64,000 nucleotides of DNA from DATARH01 sp963847345 (GTDB lineage Bacteria > Pseudomonadota > Alphaproteobacteria > ATCC43930 > CGMCC-115725): the NCBI GenBank assembly GCA_963847345.1, contig CAWJZU010000022.1:1-64000 (forward strand), in the 5' to 3' direction. The position numbers and the translations under genes are program-made. Below are positions 62,828-64,000 of this stretch, piece after piece. The first letter of the stretch is position 1. Each line of letters begins with the position of its first letter. The notes below the pieces were generated by a model. That model saw only the letters and a list, made by a program, of their open reading frames with translations. It searched no databases and was not told where the DNA came from.

Positions 62828-64000
62828 ATGGACCAGCATGCGCTCGAATGGCCGCAACAGGGGAACGCGCGCGTTCCCTATCGCGTGTTCGCCGACCCCG
62901 AGATTTATCGCACCGAACGCGACCGGATCTTTCTCGGGCCGGCCTGGCAATATCTCGGCGTCGCCAACGAACTGACCGAACCGGGTGACTACAAGACGAT
63001 TTTTCTCGGCGAGACCCCGATCATCGTGACCCGCGGCGAGGACGGCGGAATCCATGCAATGATCAACCGCTGCGCGCATCGCGGCAATCTCGTCTGCCTG
63101 AAACAGCGCGGCCACGCCAAGGACGGGCTGACCTGCGTCTATCACGCCTGGCGCTACGACCTCGCGGGCAATCTGACGAGCGTCGCGTTCCGCCGCGGCG
63201 TCGGCGGCAAGGGCGGCATGCCGGAGAGCTTCAGCCTCGAAGATCACGGCCTGAAAAAACTCCGCACCGCCGAGTTTGCCGGGCTGGTGTTCGGCACGCT
63301 GTCGCAAGAGGCCCCTCCCCTGCCCGACTATATCGGCAATCTGATCGGGTCGAAGATCGGCCGGGTCATGCGCGGCAAGCCGAAAATTCTCGGAACGACC
63401 TCGCAGATCCTGCACAACAACTGGAAGCTCTATGTTGAGAATACCAAAGACACGTATCACGCGAGCCTGTTGCACACGTTTTTCGCGACTTTCCGCATCA
63501 GCCGGCTAACTTCGTCGGGCGGCGTCCACATCGCCGAATTGGGCGGCCACCACGCCAGCTATACGCGCGGCAAGACCGACAGCGCGGCCGCCGACCAGCA
63601 TTATGCCGGAATTCATTCACTGCATGAGGATTACCGTCTCAAGGACCCGCGTTTGCTCGATTCAGTGGACGAAATCGGTGACGGCGTGACGCTGCAGATC
63701 CTCAGCGTCTTTCCCAACTTCGTGCTGCAACAGGTTCAGAATTCGATCGCGCTGCGTCTCGTGCTGCCGAAAGGGCCGGACCGGACCGAGTTGCAATGGA
63801 CCTATATCGGGTTCGAGGACGACGATGCGGCGATGACCGAGCGCCGGCTGCAGCAGGCGAATCTGGTCGGGCCGGCCGGTTATGTGTCGATGGAGGATGG
63901 CGCGGTCGGCGGCTTCATCCAGCGCGCGCTCCCCGGTGCCGAGGGCGAGTGCTCGGTTATCGAGATGGGAGGCTTCGGCCACGAATTGCAGGAGACACGC
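62828..64000 (+). CDS. Rieske non-heme iron oxygenase, large subunit (3' end outside window)
   Basis: 391 codons are visible. Rieske [2Fe-2S] ligands: Cys82 and His84 in CAHRG, Cys103 and His106 in CVYHAW. Mononuclear iron ligands His211 and His216 in DTYHASLLH, with bridging Asp208. The N-terminal RVPYRVFADPEIYRTERDRI and AWQYLGVANEL and the later QILSVFPNFVLQQVQNSIAL place it near anthranilate/salicylate-type ring-hydroxylating oxygenases. It dihydroxylates an aromatic ring in the cytoplasm; the small subunit and reductase probably lie beyond 64000. ATG 62828 gives the full N-terminus. Confidence 0.9.
   Translation, partial: MDQHALEWPQQGNARVPYRVFADPEIYRTERDRIFLGPAWQYLGVANELTEPGDYKTIFLGETPIIVTRGEDGGIHAMINRCAHRGNLVCLKQRGHAKDGLTCVYHAWRYDLAGNLTSVAFRRGVGGKGGMPESFSLEDHGLKKLRTAEFAGLVFGTLSQEAPPLPDYIGNLIGSKIGRVMRGKPKILGTTSQILHNNWKLYVENTKDTYHASLLHTFFATFRISRLTSSGGVHIAELGGHHASYTRGKTDSAAADQHYAGIHSLHEDYRLKDPRLLDSVDEIGDGVTLQILSVFPNFVLQQVQNSIALRLVLPKGPDRTELQWTYIGFEDDDAAMTERRLQQANLVGPAGYVSMEDGAVGGFIQRALPGAEGECSVIEMGGFGHELQETR

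Overview
The window is GC-rich, densely packed DNA from an alphaproteobacterium, probably of the Rhodospirillales/Hyphomicrobiales type. The support is the gene order gpmI-envC-ctpA-rppH, a tatB-tatC pair, many GTG starts and short gene overlaps, and the general family content (CaiB CoA-transferase, FemAB-like acyltransferase, opine/hydroxyproline-type dehydrogenase). Order and rank are inferences; no rRNA is present. One tRNA (Gln, anticodon CUG) lies at 9325-9398.

Layout. 1-4.1 kb is a degraded, partly AT-richer zone: a partial DUF4365-like ORF, a broken coiled-coil/membrane protein, a complete but frameshifted IS1380-family element (983-2626), a frameshifted lipoprotein and a glycosyltransferase remnant. 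4.1-7.8 kb is the surviving edge of a surface-polysaccharide locus: a WbpE-type aminotransferase, a WbpB-WbpD fusion (sugar oxidoreductase plus acetyltransferase) and a winged-helix regulator with a Rossmann domain. 8.1-20.3 kb is mixed housekeeping and catabolic genes, including Tat export genes and an XRE-cupin regulator divergent from a fasciclin gene, with striking palindromes between them. 20.4-25.4 kb is the cell-envelope operon gpmI-envC-ctpA-rppH. 25.9-32.5 kb holds a D-2-hydroxyacid dehydrogenase and a type I secretion module whose genes overlap: ABC exporter, membrane fusion protein, large SEL1-repeat protein. 32.8-48.1 kb carries single-gene metabolic functions (ThDP enzyme, MFS, TerC, two 2-oxoglutarate dioxygenases, CoA-transferase, pseudouridine synthase, purB, FAD monooxygenase). 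48.3-54.6 kb has an S10 carboxypeptidase, a hydrolase-phosphoribosyltransferase pair, a DUF6197-like gene, an isopropylmalate/tartrate-type dehydrogenase and an EEP nuclease/phosphatase. 54.8-64 kb is a catabolic run on the + strand: MFS importer, amidohydrolase, a three-subunit flavin/iron-sulfur amine dehydrogenase, a TPR protein and a Rieske oxygenase cut by the window end. Small secreted proteins are interspersed.

A recurring oddity is that otherwise well-conserved genes carry single-base frameshifts (gpmI twice, the CoA-transferase, a TauD-family dioxygenase, the transposase four times, the lipoprotein). In gpmI and the CoA-transferase the interval is off from a multiple of three by just the inferred indels. 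This points either to residual assembly indels or to widespread recent gene decay, and should be settled before any biological reading. I found no CRISPR array and no recognisable defence system. The most interesting leads are the SEL1-coupled type I exporter, the GATA-N3-TATC operator cluster, the 21-22 bp phased TCCCTG repeats and the WbpB-WbpD fusion.
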